From SKHV01 sp963678565 (lineage in GTDB: Bacteria > Bacteroidota > Bacteroidia > Bacteroidales > Prolixibacteraceae): a stretch of DNA of 64,000 nucleotides. This document shows, in pieces, positions 52,513 through 61,605 of this stretch. The notes beneath the pieces are model-generated. The model was given only the letters and a program-made list of their open reading frames with translations, ran no database searches and was not told where the DNA came from. The position numbers were made by a program, and so were the translations under genes. How positions within the stretch are numbered: the stretch's first letter is position 1; every line of letters begins with the position of its first letter. The stretch lies in contig OY782875.1 in assembly GCA_963678565.1 (NCBI GenBank), positions 434,001 through 498,000 of the forward strand, written 5' to 3'.

Positions 52513-53811
52513 TTGAATAGAAAAATATTAAGATTAGCGGTTCCAAACATCGTCACAAATCTTACAGTTCCCCTGTTAGGAATGGTGGATTTAGGCCTGA
52601 TGGGACACATGGGAGATGAGAAATATATAGGCGCAATAGCATTAGGAGGAGTTATTTTTAATTTGCTTTATTGGAGTTTTGCTTTTTTACGAATGGGAAC
52701 GAGCGGATTAACGGCTCAAGCCTATGGCGAGCGAGATGATCAAAAATCGGTGAATATTTTAGCGCGAGCTTTACTGGTGGCGATTTCTATATCTGTATTT
52801 GTCATTCTTTTGAATCGACCAATTTCGTGGTTGAGTTTTAAATTAATAAATGGGAGCGCGGGTGTTGAGTCTTTAGCAAAATCTTATTTTCATATTCGAA
52901 TTATGGCTGCTCCGGCAACAATTTCGCTTTATGCAATAAGTGGGTGGTTCATTGGTATGCAAAATGCGCGCTACCCAATGATAATCTCCATTTTAATTAA
53001 CATTCTAAATATTGGGTTCAATGCACTTTTTGTTTTTGGTTTCGATATGAAATCGGATGGAGTTGCCTACGGAACGGTGATTGCTCAATATTCGGGTTTA
53101 ACACTGGCTGTTATTTTGTTATTGCATCGTTACAATGATTTATTGAAGCAAATATCAAAAAAGGCAGTATTAGATCTAAAATCGATGCTGCTGTTTTTTA
53201 AAGTAAATCGCGACATCTTTTTACGCACTTTGTGTATTATTTCGGTATTTACCTTTTTTACATCGCGTTCGGCAGCTACCAACGATCAAATTTTAGCTGT
53301 TAACTCATTGTTGCTGCAATTCTTAATTTTCTTCTCCTATTTTGTCGATGGTTTTGCATATGCCGGTGAAGCTTTGGTTGGAAAATATGTTGGTTCCGGC
53401 TCAAGAGCAAAGCTCATTCGGGTGATAAAAAACCTATTTATTTGGGGATTTGGTATTGGAGGAACATTTACAATATTATACTGGCTCTTAGGTGAATCGA
53501 TTTTAAGATTATTAACCAACGATGCCGAAGTTATTGCAATTGCAAAAGATTATATCTTTTGGGTAATTTTAATTCCATTTTTAAGCGTATCGTCTTATAT
53601 CTGGGATGGAGTTTATATTGGGGCAACAGCATCGAAAGGGATGCTAATTACCATGCTGTTGGCAACCTTTATTTTGTTCTATCCAATTTATTTTAGTTTG
53701 CAAAATGTGTTGGAAAATCATGCTTTGTGGCTGGCAATGATTTTATTTATGGCTGGTCGAGGGATATTTCAAACCATTGTAGTTCGTCGATTTATTTTCA
53801 AGAAGATTTAG
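52513..53811 (+). CDS. MATE-family efflux transporter (DinF-like)
   Basis: 432 residues, about 12 TM segments. The start is the TTG at 52513: there is no upstream ATG in frame and the protein from there (MNRKILRLAVPNIVTNLTVPLLGMVDLGLMGHMG, in parts) aligns with the usual DinF N terminus. Internal repeats typical of MATE are visible (GMVDLGLMGHMG and the FVDGFAYAGEALVGKYVG half). It exports organic cations or drugs using Na+ or H+. Divergent from sod; specificity unknown. Confidence 0.9.
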   Translation: MNRKILRLAVPNIVTNLTVPLLGMVDLGLMGHMGDEKYIGAIALGGVIFNLLYWSFAFLRMGTSGLTAQAYGERDDQKSVNILARALLVAISISVFVILLNRPISWLSFKLINGSAGVESLAKSYFHIRIMAAPATISLYAISGWFIGMQNARYPMIISILINILNIGFNALFVFGFDMKSDGVAYGTVIAQYSGLTLAVILLLHRYNDLLKQISKKAVLDLKSMLLFFKVNRDIFLRTLCIISVFTFFTSRSAATNDQILAVNSLLLQFLIFFSYFVDGFAYAGEALVGKYVGSGSRAKLIRVIKNLFIWGFGIGGTFTILYWLLGESILRLLTNDAEVIAIAKDYIFWVILIPFLSVSSYIWDGVYIGATASKGMLITMLLATFILFYPIYFSLQNVLENHALWLAMILFMAGRGIFQTIVVRRFIFKKI

Positions 53812-53864
53812 AAATCAGACTGATAAAAACATTGAAAATCGGATGGAAAATTGTTTCAAAGTCG

Positions 53865-53872
53865 TAGCTTTG
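53865..53872 (+). promoter_or_regulatory. Candidate -7 element for the DivIC-like gene
   Basis: TAGCTTTG matches TAnnTTTG and ends 43 bases before the ATG at 53916. A TTG at 53851-53853 is too close to serve as the -33 element. Confidence 0.4.
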
Positions 53873-53915
53873 TAATCCAATATATCTGTTTCACTCGAAT
53901 TTTGAGCACAAAAAC

Positions 53916-54212
53916 ATGAAAAGCAGTTTCATCCAATTTTTAAAAAAGTACAAGATTTATGTTGGAATTATTCTATTCTTTCTCACATGGATGTTATTTT
54001 TTGATGAGTACAACTGGGTTCGTGTTAATAAAGACAGAGATAAATTGGAAGAAATAACTGAGGAAAAAGAGTATCTCAAATCGAAAATTGAAGCAGATAA
54101 AGAGAAACTCCAAAAATTGCAATCTGATAAAACAGAATTAGAACGCTACGCTCGCGAAGAATACTTGATGAAGAAAAAGGATGAAGATATATTTCTTATC
54201 ATTGAAGAATAA
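53916..54212 (+). CDS. FtsB/DivIC-family septum formation initiator
   Basis: 98 residues: a short N terminus, one TM helix (IYVGIILFFLTWMLFF), a coiled coil of about 45 residues, and the conserved end YAREEYLMKKKDEDIFLI. This is the layout of FtsB/DivIC, the small bitopic proteins that join FtsL and FtsQ in the divisome. Single gene in this context. Confidence 0.9.
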   Translation: MKSSFIQFLKKYKIYVGIILFFLTWMLFFDEYNWVRVNKDRDKLEEITEEKEYLKSKIEADKEKLQKLQSDKTELERYAREEYLMKKKDEDIFLIIEE

Positions 54213-54358
54213 GTCTAACGCAAAATCAATTCTCGCTTCTATCTTAAAATCCAACTATTAAATTCCTTGATCCCGATTTTGTAAGCTTGCTAATTGTTGA
54301 TTCTCAATTTGTTTTCCATTCTTATTTTTCTAACTTGTAATCGTTAAAATTAATATCG

Positions 54359-54946
54359 ATGCAGTTTAATCCTGAAATTTATAAGATAAAAACCAATAAT
54401 ATTTCTCCAAAACAGGGGCGGGTATTAATTGCTGAGCCATTTCTGCAAGGGAGTTATTTTAATCGCGCAATTATCTTTCTTGCCAATTACGACGAAACCG
54501 GAACCGTTGGTTTTATATTGAATAAAGAAGTTGATTATCCTGTGACTGAATTGTGGGATGAATTTCCAAATTATAAAAATAAATTTCATTTAGGTGGTCC
54601 GGTAGGGATCGATTCATTATACTATTTGCATACTTTGGGAGAGCTTATTCCCAATAGCCAGCACATTATAGGTGACTTGTATTGGGGAGGCGATTTTGAA
54701 TCGTTGAAGCAATTAGTGGATGATGGCAAAGTGAAGCCTAATCAAATCAGATTATTTCTTGGATACTCTGGTTGGGAACCCGGTCAGCTGGAAGAAGAAC
54801 TTAAAGACAACTCCTGGCTGGTTTCAGATATTCCTCAAAATTTGGTGATGGAGCCTAAAAATAACCTTTGGCTTCAAATGGTGAAAAAGGTAGGTGGTAA
54901 ATATGTTGTTTGGGAGAATTTTCCAAAAAATCCAAGTTTCAATTAG
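54359..54946 (+). CDS. YqgE/AlgH family protein
   Basis: 195 residues. Family motifs: PKQGRVLIAEPFLQGSYFNRAIIFL near the N terminus, GFILNK, the HLGGPVG segment, DLYWGGDFE and FLGYSGWEPGQLEEEL. The family is widespread, with no firmly known function. Convergent with the rhomboid gene, 2 bases apart. Confidence 0.93.
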   Translation: MQFNPEIYKIKTNNISPKQGRVLIAEPFLQGSYFNRAIIFLANYDETGTVGFILNKEVDYPVTELWDEFPNYKNKFHLGGPVGIDSLYYLHTLGELIPNSQHIIGDLYWGGDFESLKQLVDDGKVKPNQIRLFLGYSGWEPGQLEEELKDNSWLVSDIPQNLVMEPKNNLWLQMVKKVGGKYVVWENFPKNPSFN

Positions 54947-54948
54947 GC

Positions 54949-55557
54949 TTAGCGATTTAAAAGTGTTTCAATAAAGTGCTTGAGTAGTGGTGGTTCAACC
55001 AAAATTGGATAAAGAAAACCAAAAATTGCGCCCAGTAAATGTGCATCGTGACCAATATTATCTGTTCCTTTTTTGTTCATATAAAAACTATAAGCTAGGT
55101 ATAAACCTCCAAATACAATTCCCGGAATTGGGATGATTCCAAAAAAGTACAGCATATTCCAAGGGTCGAAAAATATCGATGTAAATACAACTGCCATAAC
55201 TGCTCCCGAAGCTCCTACAGCCGAATAGTAATAATTGTTTTTATGTTTGAAAAGCGAATACCCACTTGAAAATATCAAACTTCCAATATAAAGTTGAATA
55301 AAATGCAATTCGGCATTCATACCGAAAAATATTGCAAAGTATTGCTCAACTACCCCGCCAAAAACATACAAAACATACATGTTAACCAATAAGTGCATCC
55401 AGTCGGCATGAACCAAAGCATGTGTAATTAATCGGTGAACCTGAAAGTTGTGGAATACCAGATTTGGCTTGAAATTTAATTTGTTTGTAAGCCCGGGATT
55501 GTAAAAAGCATAAACCGATATTCCGATGGTAATTAAAACAATAATTAATGATATCAT
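54949..55557 (-). CDS. Rhomboid-family intramembrane serine protease (compact form)
   Basis: 202 residues, six TM segments. Catalytic residues: Ser117 in VGASGAVMA and His173 in DAHLLGAIFGF; HALVHADWMHLLVNMYVLYVFG is the family loop. Third rhomboid in the window. Its ATG overlaps the holA stop by one base (TAATG), so it is probably translated from the amn-holA transcript. Substrate unknown. Confidence 0.93.
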   Translation of the reverse strand: MISLIIVLITIGISVYAFYNPGLTNKLNFKPNLVFHNFQVHRLITHALVHADWMHLLVNMYVLYVFGGVVEQYFAIFFGMNAELHFIQLYIGSLIFSSGYSLFKHKNNYYYSAVGASGAVMAVVFTSIFFDPWNMLYFFGIIPIPGIVFGGLYLAYSFYMNKKGTDNIGHDAHLLGAIFGFLYPILVEPPLLKHFIETLLNR

Positions 55558-56558
55558 TAATGAAGTATTTTATAAATTAATTCTTTTTGCAATTCAGCCT
55601 GTGGAACTGAAATATTGCCAACACCTTTCGATTTCATGTCAAACTCGCGGAGTAAACTTATTATTTCAACAATTTTTTTTGTTGAATAAGTTTTTGCTGC
55701 TTGTTTGTATTGATTGATAAAAAACATTGGAACTCCGAGCGTTTTGCTAACAGCGTCGTTCGATTTGTTGGGCATTAACTGGTATTTCAACAGTTTATAG
55801 AAATAACTATTTAAGGCAGCAATTGTTTTTTGTATCGGGTTTAAATTTGAGTTCGAACCAAAATAATTAATAATACGATTGGCTTTCAAAACATCGCGCG
55901 ATCCCAGTGCATTTTGCAACTCAAAAACATTAAAATCTTTACTGATCCCTATGTTTTTTTCTATGTCAATTGGGCGAATGGTTGAACCTTCGGGCAAAAG
56001 AATCATCAATTTATCGAGCTCGTTGGCTACTTTGCTAATTTCGGTTCCAAGGTATTCGGCCAGCATTAACGATGCTTGCGGTACAATGTTATATTCATTG
56101 TCTTTACAATAGTTTTGAATCCAAGTAACTACTTGGTTTTCATAGATTCTTTTTGATTCGAAAACAACTCCTTTTTGAGCGGCAACTTTGGAAAATTTTT
56201 TTCGTTTGTCCATGGTGCCATATTTGTAACAAATAACAAAAATGGTCGACGACAATGGGGTTTCGATGTACGATAATAAACTATCTTCGATGCCTTTTAA
56301 TGCTTGAGCTTCGCGAAGAATCACTACCTGAAAAGACGACATCATCGGGAACCGTCGAACCGTTGTTAAAATCGTATCGGCATCGGTATCTTTTCCATAA
56401 AAAATAGTTTGATTAAAACCTCTTTCTGCTTCGGGAAGTGCATTCTTTGCAATGTAATCTGCAATTTTATCAATGAAATAATTTTCCTCGCCCATCAATA
56501 AATAAACAGGGTCAAAAACTTTTTTTTCAAGGCGTTGGATAATTTCTTTATAGGTCAT
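55557..56558 (-). CDS. holA: DNA polymerase III subunit delta
   Basis: 333 residues. N-terminal PVYLLMGEENYFIDKIADYI (Walker-like nucleotide fold remnant, P-loop not functional), the middle AAA-like domain (LSSTIFVICYKYGTMDKRKKFSKV), and the C-terminal clamp-loader domain (FELQNALGSRDVLKANRII, QLMPNKSNDAVSKTLGV) match HolA. It belongs to the clamp loader of DNA polymerase III. It overlaps the end of the AMP nucleosidase gene by 4 bases (ATGA) and the rhomboid start by one. Confidence 0.93.
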   Translation of the reverse strand: MTYKEIIQRLEKKVFDPVYLLMGEENYFIDKIADYIAKNALPEAERGFNQTIFYGKDTDADTILTTVRRFPMMSSFQVVILREAQALKGIEDSLLSYIETPLSSTIFVICYKYGTMDKRKKFSKVAAQKGVVFESKRIYENQVVTWIQNYCKDNEYNIVPQASLMLAEYLGTEISKVANELDKLMILLPEGSTIRPIDIEKNIGISKDFNVFELQNALGSRDVLKANRIINYFGSNSNLNPIQKTIAALNSYFYKLLKYQLMPNKSNDAVSKTLGVPMFFINQYKQAAKTYSTKKIVEIISLLREFDMKSKGVGNISVPQAELQKELIYKILH

Positions 56559-57334
56559 TCATCGTTAAATTTAAGGTGTTTTACCGATCGTCCGTTATCA
56601 CGAATAATGGTCATTGCCTTGATCCCAACGTTTATGTGTGTTTCTACAAAGTTTTTTGTTACCTCCTGATCGCTTTTTTCGGTTTTTACACCCGACGAAA
56701 TCATAGGTTGATCAGAAACCAGTAATAATGCACCTGTTGGAATTTTATTTGCAAATCCGGAAACAAAAATAGTAGAAGTTTCCATATCAACAGCCATTGC
56801 TCCGGTGGTTTTTAAATGTTTTTTGAAGCTTTTGTCGTGTTCCCAAACTCGACGATTGGTGGTAAAAACAACTCCCGTGTAATAATCTTTACTATGATCA
56901 CGAATTGAAGTAGAAACAGCACGTTGTAAACTAAACGCAGGAAGTGCAGGAACTTCGGGAGGTAAATAATCGTCGGATGTACCATCGTGACGAATGGCAG
57001 CAATGGGTAATATCAAATCGCCCAATTTGTTTTTTCGTTTGATAGCTCCACATTTCCCTAGAAACAATACCGCTCTTGGGTTAATAGCCGTAAGTAAATC
57101 CATTACTGTTGCTGCATTGGGGCTGCCCATTCCAAAATTTATAATACTTATATCGTGTGCAGTTGCACTAGGCATATTTCGGTCCGCTCCATCTACTGCT
57201 ACACCAAATTTTTCAGCAAAAAGTTCAACGTAATTTTGAAAGTTTGTGAGTATAATGTGTTTTCCGAAGTCATCAATTGAAACACCTGTATAACGAGGTA
57301 ACCAATTGTCAACGATCTCTTTTTTTGTAATCAT
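56555..57334 (-). CDS. amn: AMP nucleosidase (short, catalytic domain form)
   Basis: 259 residues. It is a PNP/UDP family fold with FLGKCGAIKRKNKLGDLILPIAAIRHDGTSDDYLPPEVPALPAF, read in parts, and AVDMETSTIFVSGFANKIPTGALLLVSDQP, which match AMP nucleosidase. It lacks the N-terminal domain of E. coli Amn, as is usual in Bacteroidota. It splits AMP into adenine and ribose 5-phosphate. It overlaps holA by 4 bases. Confidence 0.92.
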   Translation of the reverse strand: MITKKEIVDNWLPRYTGVSIDDFGKHIILTNFQNYVELFAEKFGVAVDGADRNMPSATAHDISIINFGMGSPNAATVMDLLTAINPRAVLFLGKCGAIKRKNKLGDLILPIAAIRHDGTSDDYLPPEVPALPAFSLQRAVSTSIRDHSKDYYTGVVFTTNRRVWEHDKSFKKHLKTTGAMAVDMETSTIFVSGFANKIPTGALLLVSDQPMISSGVKTEKSDQEVTKNFVETHINVGIKAMTIIRDNGRSVKHLKFNDE

Positions 57335-57426
57335 AATGATAAGTTATTAATTTAATACTCGGGAAACAATAAGCAATATTGATTAGCAATTTACATTCAA
57401 TTTTATTAGCAGGCAATGAAATTTGT

Positions 57427-57434
57427 TAGCTTTG
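57427..57434 (+). promoter_or_regulatory. Candidate -7 element for the HsdR_N-like gene
   Basis: TAGCTTTG matches TAnnTTTG, 44 bases before the ATG at 57479. Confidence 0.4.
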
Positions 57435-57478
57435 TATGAGAACAACCATACTTCAATTTTGTTAAAATTAGCTTATAA

Positions 57479-57952
57479 ATGTTTCCTTTTACGCAATTAA
57501 ATTTTCCGGCCTCAAAGTTTCGATTGAAAGAAGATGCGGGTAAGATGTGGATTTTTGATGATGCTCGAAAAAAGTATTTTCAAATTACTCCTGAAGAATG
57601 GGTCCGTCAAAACTGTATTCATTTTTTACGCGATCAAAAACATTTTCCTATAAGTCTCTTGTCGGTTGAGCGAGGAATTAAATTGAATGGGCAAACTTTG
57701 CGCTACGATTTGGTTGGATATTCGAAGAAAGCAAAACCTGTTTTGTTGGTTGAATGTAAAGCACCTGAAGTTAAAATTACGCAGCAAACTTTTGATCAGA
57801 TTGCAGTTTATAACTTAGAATTGAAAGTGCCATACTTGATGGTTACCAATGGATTAAATCATTTTTATTGCCAAATGGATTTCGAAAAGCATCGCTATAT
57901 TTTTTTGAAAGAATTACCAGAGTTTCCGGCAATGAATTTAGCAATAAAGTGA
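57479..57952 (+). CDS. Stand-alone type I restriction R-subunit N-terminal-like nuclease domain protein
   Basis: 157 residues. It resembles the HsdR_N_2 domain: EWVRQNCIHFLRDQKHFPISLLSVERGIKLNGQTLRYDLVGY (read in parts) then PVLLVECKAPEVKITQQTFDQIAVYN. The D...ECK pattern is the PD-(D/E)xK nuclease core. No helicase, methylase or specificity gene is nearby. Similar orphan proteins occur in many Bacteroidota; their function is unknown. Convergent with the GNAT gene, 8 bases apart. Confidence 0.85.
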   Translation: MFPFTQLNFPASKFRLKEDAGKMWIFDDARKKYFQITPEEWVRQNCIHFLRDQKHFPISLLSVERGIKLNGQTLRYDLVGYSKKAKPVLLVECKAPEVKITQQTFDQIAVYNLELKVPYLMVTNGLNHFYCQMDFEKHRYIFLKELPEFPAMNLAIK

Positions 57953-57960
57953 ATTGAAAT

Positions 57961-58476
57961 TTACAGGAAACATTGATACATGATTTCGTCCATCCAATTT
58001 GTGCGTCTTCTTATCCAATGTTTTTTAAGCCCAATTTTTTGAAAATTTAGCTGCTCAAATAGTTTGATACTCGCTTGATTGTTTGAGGCTATGTTTGCAT
58101 AAACCTGATAAACACCAATTTCGTTTTTTAAATATTCCTTGATTAATTGAATTGCTGAAGATGCAATACCATTTCGTCGATCGGCTTTTTCAAATATAAT
58201 AATTCCTAAACCGGCACGCTGATGATAGGGATCGAAATCGAAAACTTCAATGGTGCCAACAGCTTTATGCTGAATGTCCTCGATCATTAGTCGCAATTCC
58301 TTCTTTTCCCAAATATCTGCATCGGATGATTTGATGTAGTTGGCCAAAATAAACTTCGACATGGGCGTATGCGTGTTGCTTACTTCCCAAACTTCCGAAT
58401 TATTTTCCCAGTGGTACAACAAGTCAAGATCTTCTGGTTCAAGTGCCCTTAGTGTTATTTGATGGTTGCTCAGCAT
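57961..58476 (-). CDS. GNAT-family N-acetyltransferase (RimJ/RimL type)
   Basis: 171 residues. RALEPEDLDLLYHWENNSEVW at the N terminus and the acetyl-CoA site RAGLGIIIFEKADRRNGIASSAIQLI (around residues 100-125) fit the RimJ/RimL branch; NNQASIKLFEQLNFQKIG is the family end motif. The substrate may be a protein N terminus or amino sugar. Its ATG overlaps the stop of the upstream glycosyltransferase gene by one base. Confidence 0.88.
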   Translation of the reverse strand: MLSNHQITLRALEPEDLDLLYHWENNSEVWEVSNTHTPMSKFILANYIKSSDADIWEKKELRLMIEDIQHKAVGTIEVFDFDPYHQRAGLGIIIFEKADRRNGIASSAIQLIKEYLKNEIGVYQVYANIASNNQASIKLFEQLNFQKIGLKKHWIRRRTNWMDEIMYQCFL

Positions 58477-60434
58477 TACGATTTTCCAATTTGGTTAAAA
58501 CTCTTGGTCAGAATTTCAAAATCTTTTGTGACACTATAGTTTTGCGCGTATGCCTGATTCAGATGGTCGATCGTATCTTTATTTGCTTCGTTGGTGTCGA
58601 GCACTTGCGCAGTTGATAAAATTCCCTTTTTTATAATTGGCAAAGCCAAATAAGCTTCAGTTTTGTTCTGTTGATAGCCAATCCAGCTATATCTAGAACT
58701 TAGAACTCGAAAAGCATTTCTGAAATAGGCTTTTTTAGGACGAACCATCCAAATTAAAATGGGTGATAAAAGAATGATGATGATTGACGAAACCAAGTCG
58801 AAAAGTCGTTTTAAACGTTTGTTTTTTTCCTTGTTAATTGTGTTTACATTCACCACATATAAATCGCCGGCTGTATCGATTGAATTACTTCCAATGATGG
58901 AAACACTTTTTGGCGGTGCAATTTTATAATCTATGTTGTAATTCGAAAGCAACAACATGGTTTTGATCACAAGTTGCGACGAAATATCTTCGGAACAGAA
59001 AATAACTTCATCCAATTTGTTCACCTTTATAATTTCTTCAATCTGATAAATTGAACCAATATAACGTTCAGATCGTGGTTTCTTTTTTGGGGAAATAAAT
59101 CCAATTATGTTTGTGGCAATTCCAGTATGAGCAAGTATGTTTTGAACTCTCTGAGTTTCGTGTTTCAGTCCAACAATCGCGACGCGTTTGGGCTTATGCA
59201 TGCCAATTTTAAATTCTCTTCCAACAATTGAATGAAGTATAAATCGTACAATAGTTGTTAAAATAATTGACATCCCTCCACCTAAAAGAATCAGTGCACG
59301 GCTAAAACGAACGGCTTCAGGCGATAGGGAGTAAATTATTAAAATTAAGAATAGAGCGGATATTTGTCCTCGGTATATTTTTAATAGGCTGGTTGGACGT
59401 TCATATCCACCGGAATAATACATGCCTACAATCCAAATTAGGATGTAAATTGGAATGATGAATAGCAACACTGAATTGGAGTAATAACCGGGCTCAAACC
59501 TAATTTTTTCCCAGTAAGGTAGTAATAGGAAAAATCCAAGATAAATTAAACCAAAATCGATTGCTGGTAGCCATGCTTTTTTCACTAAGCGACTTCCTAA
59601 AGCCAGCAAAGCCCTTAAGTAGATGGCCAAATGAATAAAAAAGGAAAACAGCCCTGCGTATTGTCGTGAAAAATGTTTTCGAGCAAAAATTACCATCGCT
59701 TTATAAAAAATGCGCACATAATTCAAACTTCCCTTTTTGGTACTTTCACCTTTATAATGAATAATGGTGGTATCGGGATAATAGTAGTTTTTGTATCCTC
59801 CTAAAGTAATTCGATATGATAAATCGATGTCTTCGCCATACATAAAATATTCTTCGTCGAGCATCCCAATTTTATCAATTGCTTCTTTTCGAAGGAGCAT
59901 AAAAGCTCCCGACAAAACATCTACCTCATGTAGTTCATTTTCATCTAAATAAGAAAGATGATATTTCCCGAATCGTTTAGATTTTGGAAACATAGAGGAG
60001 AGTCCAAAAATTTTGCTGAAAGCCACCCAGGGTGTTGGCAATCCTCTTTTCGATTCGGGAAGGAAATTTCCCTTTCCATCGATCATTCTAACGCCTAAAC
60101 CACCTGCTTTGGGATTTTCATCCATAAAGCCAACTACTTTCGAGAAAGTGTCCTCTTCAACCACCGTATCGGGATTTAAAAGTAAGATATAATCTCCTGT
60201 AGATTTTATAATTGCTTGATTATTGGCTTTTGAAAAACCAAAGTTTCGTTTGTTGGCAATTAATTTTACCCACGGAAATTTTTGGATGATCATTCCTGTT
60301 GAACCATCTACCGAATTGTTGTCGACCACAAAAACTTCTGAATCGATGTTTTCACATGCTTTTTCAACAGCATGTAAGCACTGTTCCAGAAAGTGTTTGA
60401 CATTGTAATTTACAATTACGATAGATAATTTCAT
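58476..60434 (-). CDS. GT2 glycosyltransferase fused to a membrane polyprenyl-sugar-transferase-like module
   Basis: 652 residues. An N-terminal GT2 domain, about 1-270 (LSIVIVNYNVKHFLEQCL, VDNNSVDGS, ILLLNPDT, EYFMYGEDIDLSYRI), resembles rhamnosyltransferases. Then about five TM segments (275-405), a Rossmann-like domain (about 415-520: VAIVGLKHETQRVQNILAHTG) as in polyprenyl glycosylphosphotransferases, and a short C-terminal part beginning KRLFDLVSSIIIILLSPIL, as in bacterial sugar transferases, but without the usual FKFRSM-like catalytic stretch. Role in surface polysaccharide assembly is likely; whether the second half is catalytic is open. Overlaps the GNAT gene by one base. Confidence 0.85.
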   Translation of the reverse strand: MKLSIVIVNYNVKHFLEQCLHAVEKACENIDSEVFVVDNNSVDGSTGMIIQKFPWVKLIANKRNFGFSKANNQAIIKSTGDYILLLNPDTVVEEDTFSKVVGFMDENPKAGGLGVRMIDGKGNFLPESKRGLPTPWVAFSKIFGLSSMFPKSKRFGKYHLSYLDENELHEVDVLSGAFMLLRKEAIDKIGMLDEEYFMYGEDIDLSYRITLGGYKNYYYPDTTIIHYKGESTKKGSLNYVRIFYKAMVIFARKHFSRQYAGLFSFFIHLAIYLRALLALGSRLVKKAWLPAIDFGLIYLGFFLLLPYWEKIRFEPGYYSNSVLLFIIPIYILIWIVGMYYSGGYERPTSLLKIYRGQISALFLILIIYSLSPEAVRFSRALILLGGGMSIILTTIVRFILHSIVGREFKIGMHKPKRVAIVGLKHETQRVQNILAHTGIATNIIGFISPKKKPRSERYIGSIYQIEEIIKVNKLDEVIFCSEDISSQLVIKTMLLLSNYNIDYKIAPPKSVSIIGSNSIDTAGDLYVVNVNTINKEKNKRLKRLFDLVSSIIIILLSPILIWMVRPKKAYFRNAFRVLSSRYSWIGYQQNKTEAYLALPIIKKGILSTAQVLDTNEANKDTIDHLNQAYAQNYSVTKDFEILTKSFNQIGKS

Positions 60435-60445
60435 TGATCAATTTA

Positions 60446-60847
60446 TTAGCGACGAAATAATCCGCGTTTTTTCTTTTTTGCTGGTTGTTCTGTTTGCGCT
60501 GTATTTCCGTCTTCGGGATGTAGAATTTGATATATTTCGCCCCATGATGGCAAGCCTCCAATATTCCGGTCGTCGATGTAGTAGTCGCAATCAATTTTAC
60601 GACTTTTCGAATTATCAAACTCTTCTTCAGGGTAATTGGAATTGATGGCATAAAATTCCATGCCATTTTCACGGCAAAATTCAACGGCTTCTTTTAAATA
60701 TCGACCACTTCGATAGGTCCAAAGAATTAACTCATGACCCTTGTTTTCTAACATTTTTAAGGTTTCGAATGCAAACGGACGCGTTTTCCCAATTTTAGGA
60801 TATTCGTGCTCTACAATGGTTCCATCAAAATCTACTGCAATTTTCAT
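60446..60847 (-). CDS. Small HAD-like hydrolase with basic tail (BT0820-like)
   Basis: 133 residues. HAD motif I is VDFDGTIVEHEYP (Asp7, Asp9 region), WTYRSG is motif II-like, and DYYIDDRNIGG is the C-terminal acidic motif. The core ends near residue 112 and is followed by a strongly basic tail (PAKKKKRGLFRR). Related short Bacteroidota proteins are annotated as hydrolases. Substrate not known. It lies 11 bases upstream of the glycosyltransferase gene in the same direction. Confidence 0.85.
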   Translation of the reverse strand: MKIAVDFDGTIVEHEYPKIGKTRPFAFETLKMLENKGHELILWTYRSGRYLKEAVEFCRENGMEFYAINSNYPEEEFDNSKSRKIDCDYYIDDRNIGGLPSWGEIYQILHPEDGNTAQTEQPAKKKKRGLFRR

Positions 60848-60909
60848 ATTTCAAATTTCGCTTTACGGCTTAAAATTACGATTTACTTTTTTTAAAAATA
60901 AATATTGGT

Positions 60910-61533
60910 TTACAAACTAAGTGTATCGCTGTAATTCATTCGATTGGCAATGGATCTCCCTAAGGTAATTTCATCGGTATATTCTAATTCTCCTCCAATG
61001 GAAACTCCACGAGCTATTACCGAAACTTTTACTTCGAGTTCTTTTAATTTTTTATAGATGTAAAAATTGGTTGTATCGCCTTCCATGGTGGTGCTTAAGG
61101 CTAAAATAATTTCGCTTATGTTCTCTTCTGCAACCCTTTTGATTAGTGATTCGATTTCTAAATCGCTGGGGCCAACACCATCCATTGGAGAGATGATTCC
61201 ACCTAGTACATGATACATTCCAATAAACTGGTGTGTATTTTCTATCGACATGACTTCTCGAATTGATTCTACCACACAAATAATTGAATTGTTACGATTG
61301 GGGGATGCACAGATATCGCAAATTTCGGTATCGGAGATATTATGGCAAATTTTGCAATGTTTAATTTCCTTTTTTAATCGAAGAATTGAGTTTCCAAAAT
61401 CTTCAACTTCACTTTGTTCTCTTCTTAATAAACTAAGAACTAGGCGTAAAGCTGTTTTTTTCCCAATGCCTGGTAAGGTGGAGAATTCGGCAACTGCTTT
61501 TTCGAGTAACTTCGATGGAAACTGGTCGTGCAT
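60910..61533 (-). CDS. recR: Recombination mediator protein RecR
   Basis: 207 residues. Helix-hairpin-helix LPGIGKKTALRLVLSLL near the N terminus, a zinc finger with CKICHNISDTEICDIC, and a Toprim domain (VVESIREVMSIE, YHVLGGIISPMDGVGPSDL). It helps RecF/RecO load RecA at gaps. The usual dnaX neighbour is absent here. Confidence 0.96.
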   Translation of the reverse strand: MHDQFPSKLLEKAVAEFSTLPGIGKKTALRLVLSLLRREQSEVEDFGNSILRLKKEIKHCKICHNISDTEICDICASPNRNNSIICVVESIREVMSIENTHQFIGMYHVLGGIISPMDGVGPSDLEIESLIKRVAEENISEIILALSTTMEGDTTNFYIYKKLKELEVKVSVIARGVSIGGELEYTDEITLGRSIANRMNYSDTLSL

Positions 61534-61605
61534 ACTTTTAATATTTTGCTGATTTCAAAGGAAAATAATAAAGACAAGAATAGCAAAATTATGTTCAAAC
61601 CTTCA

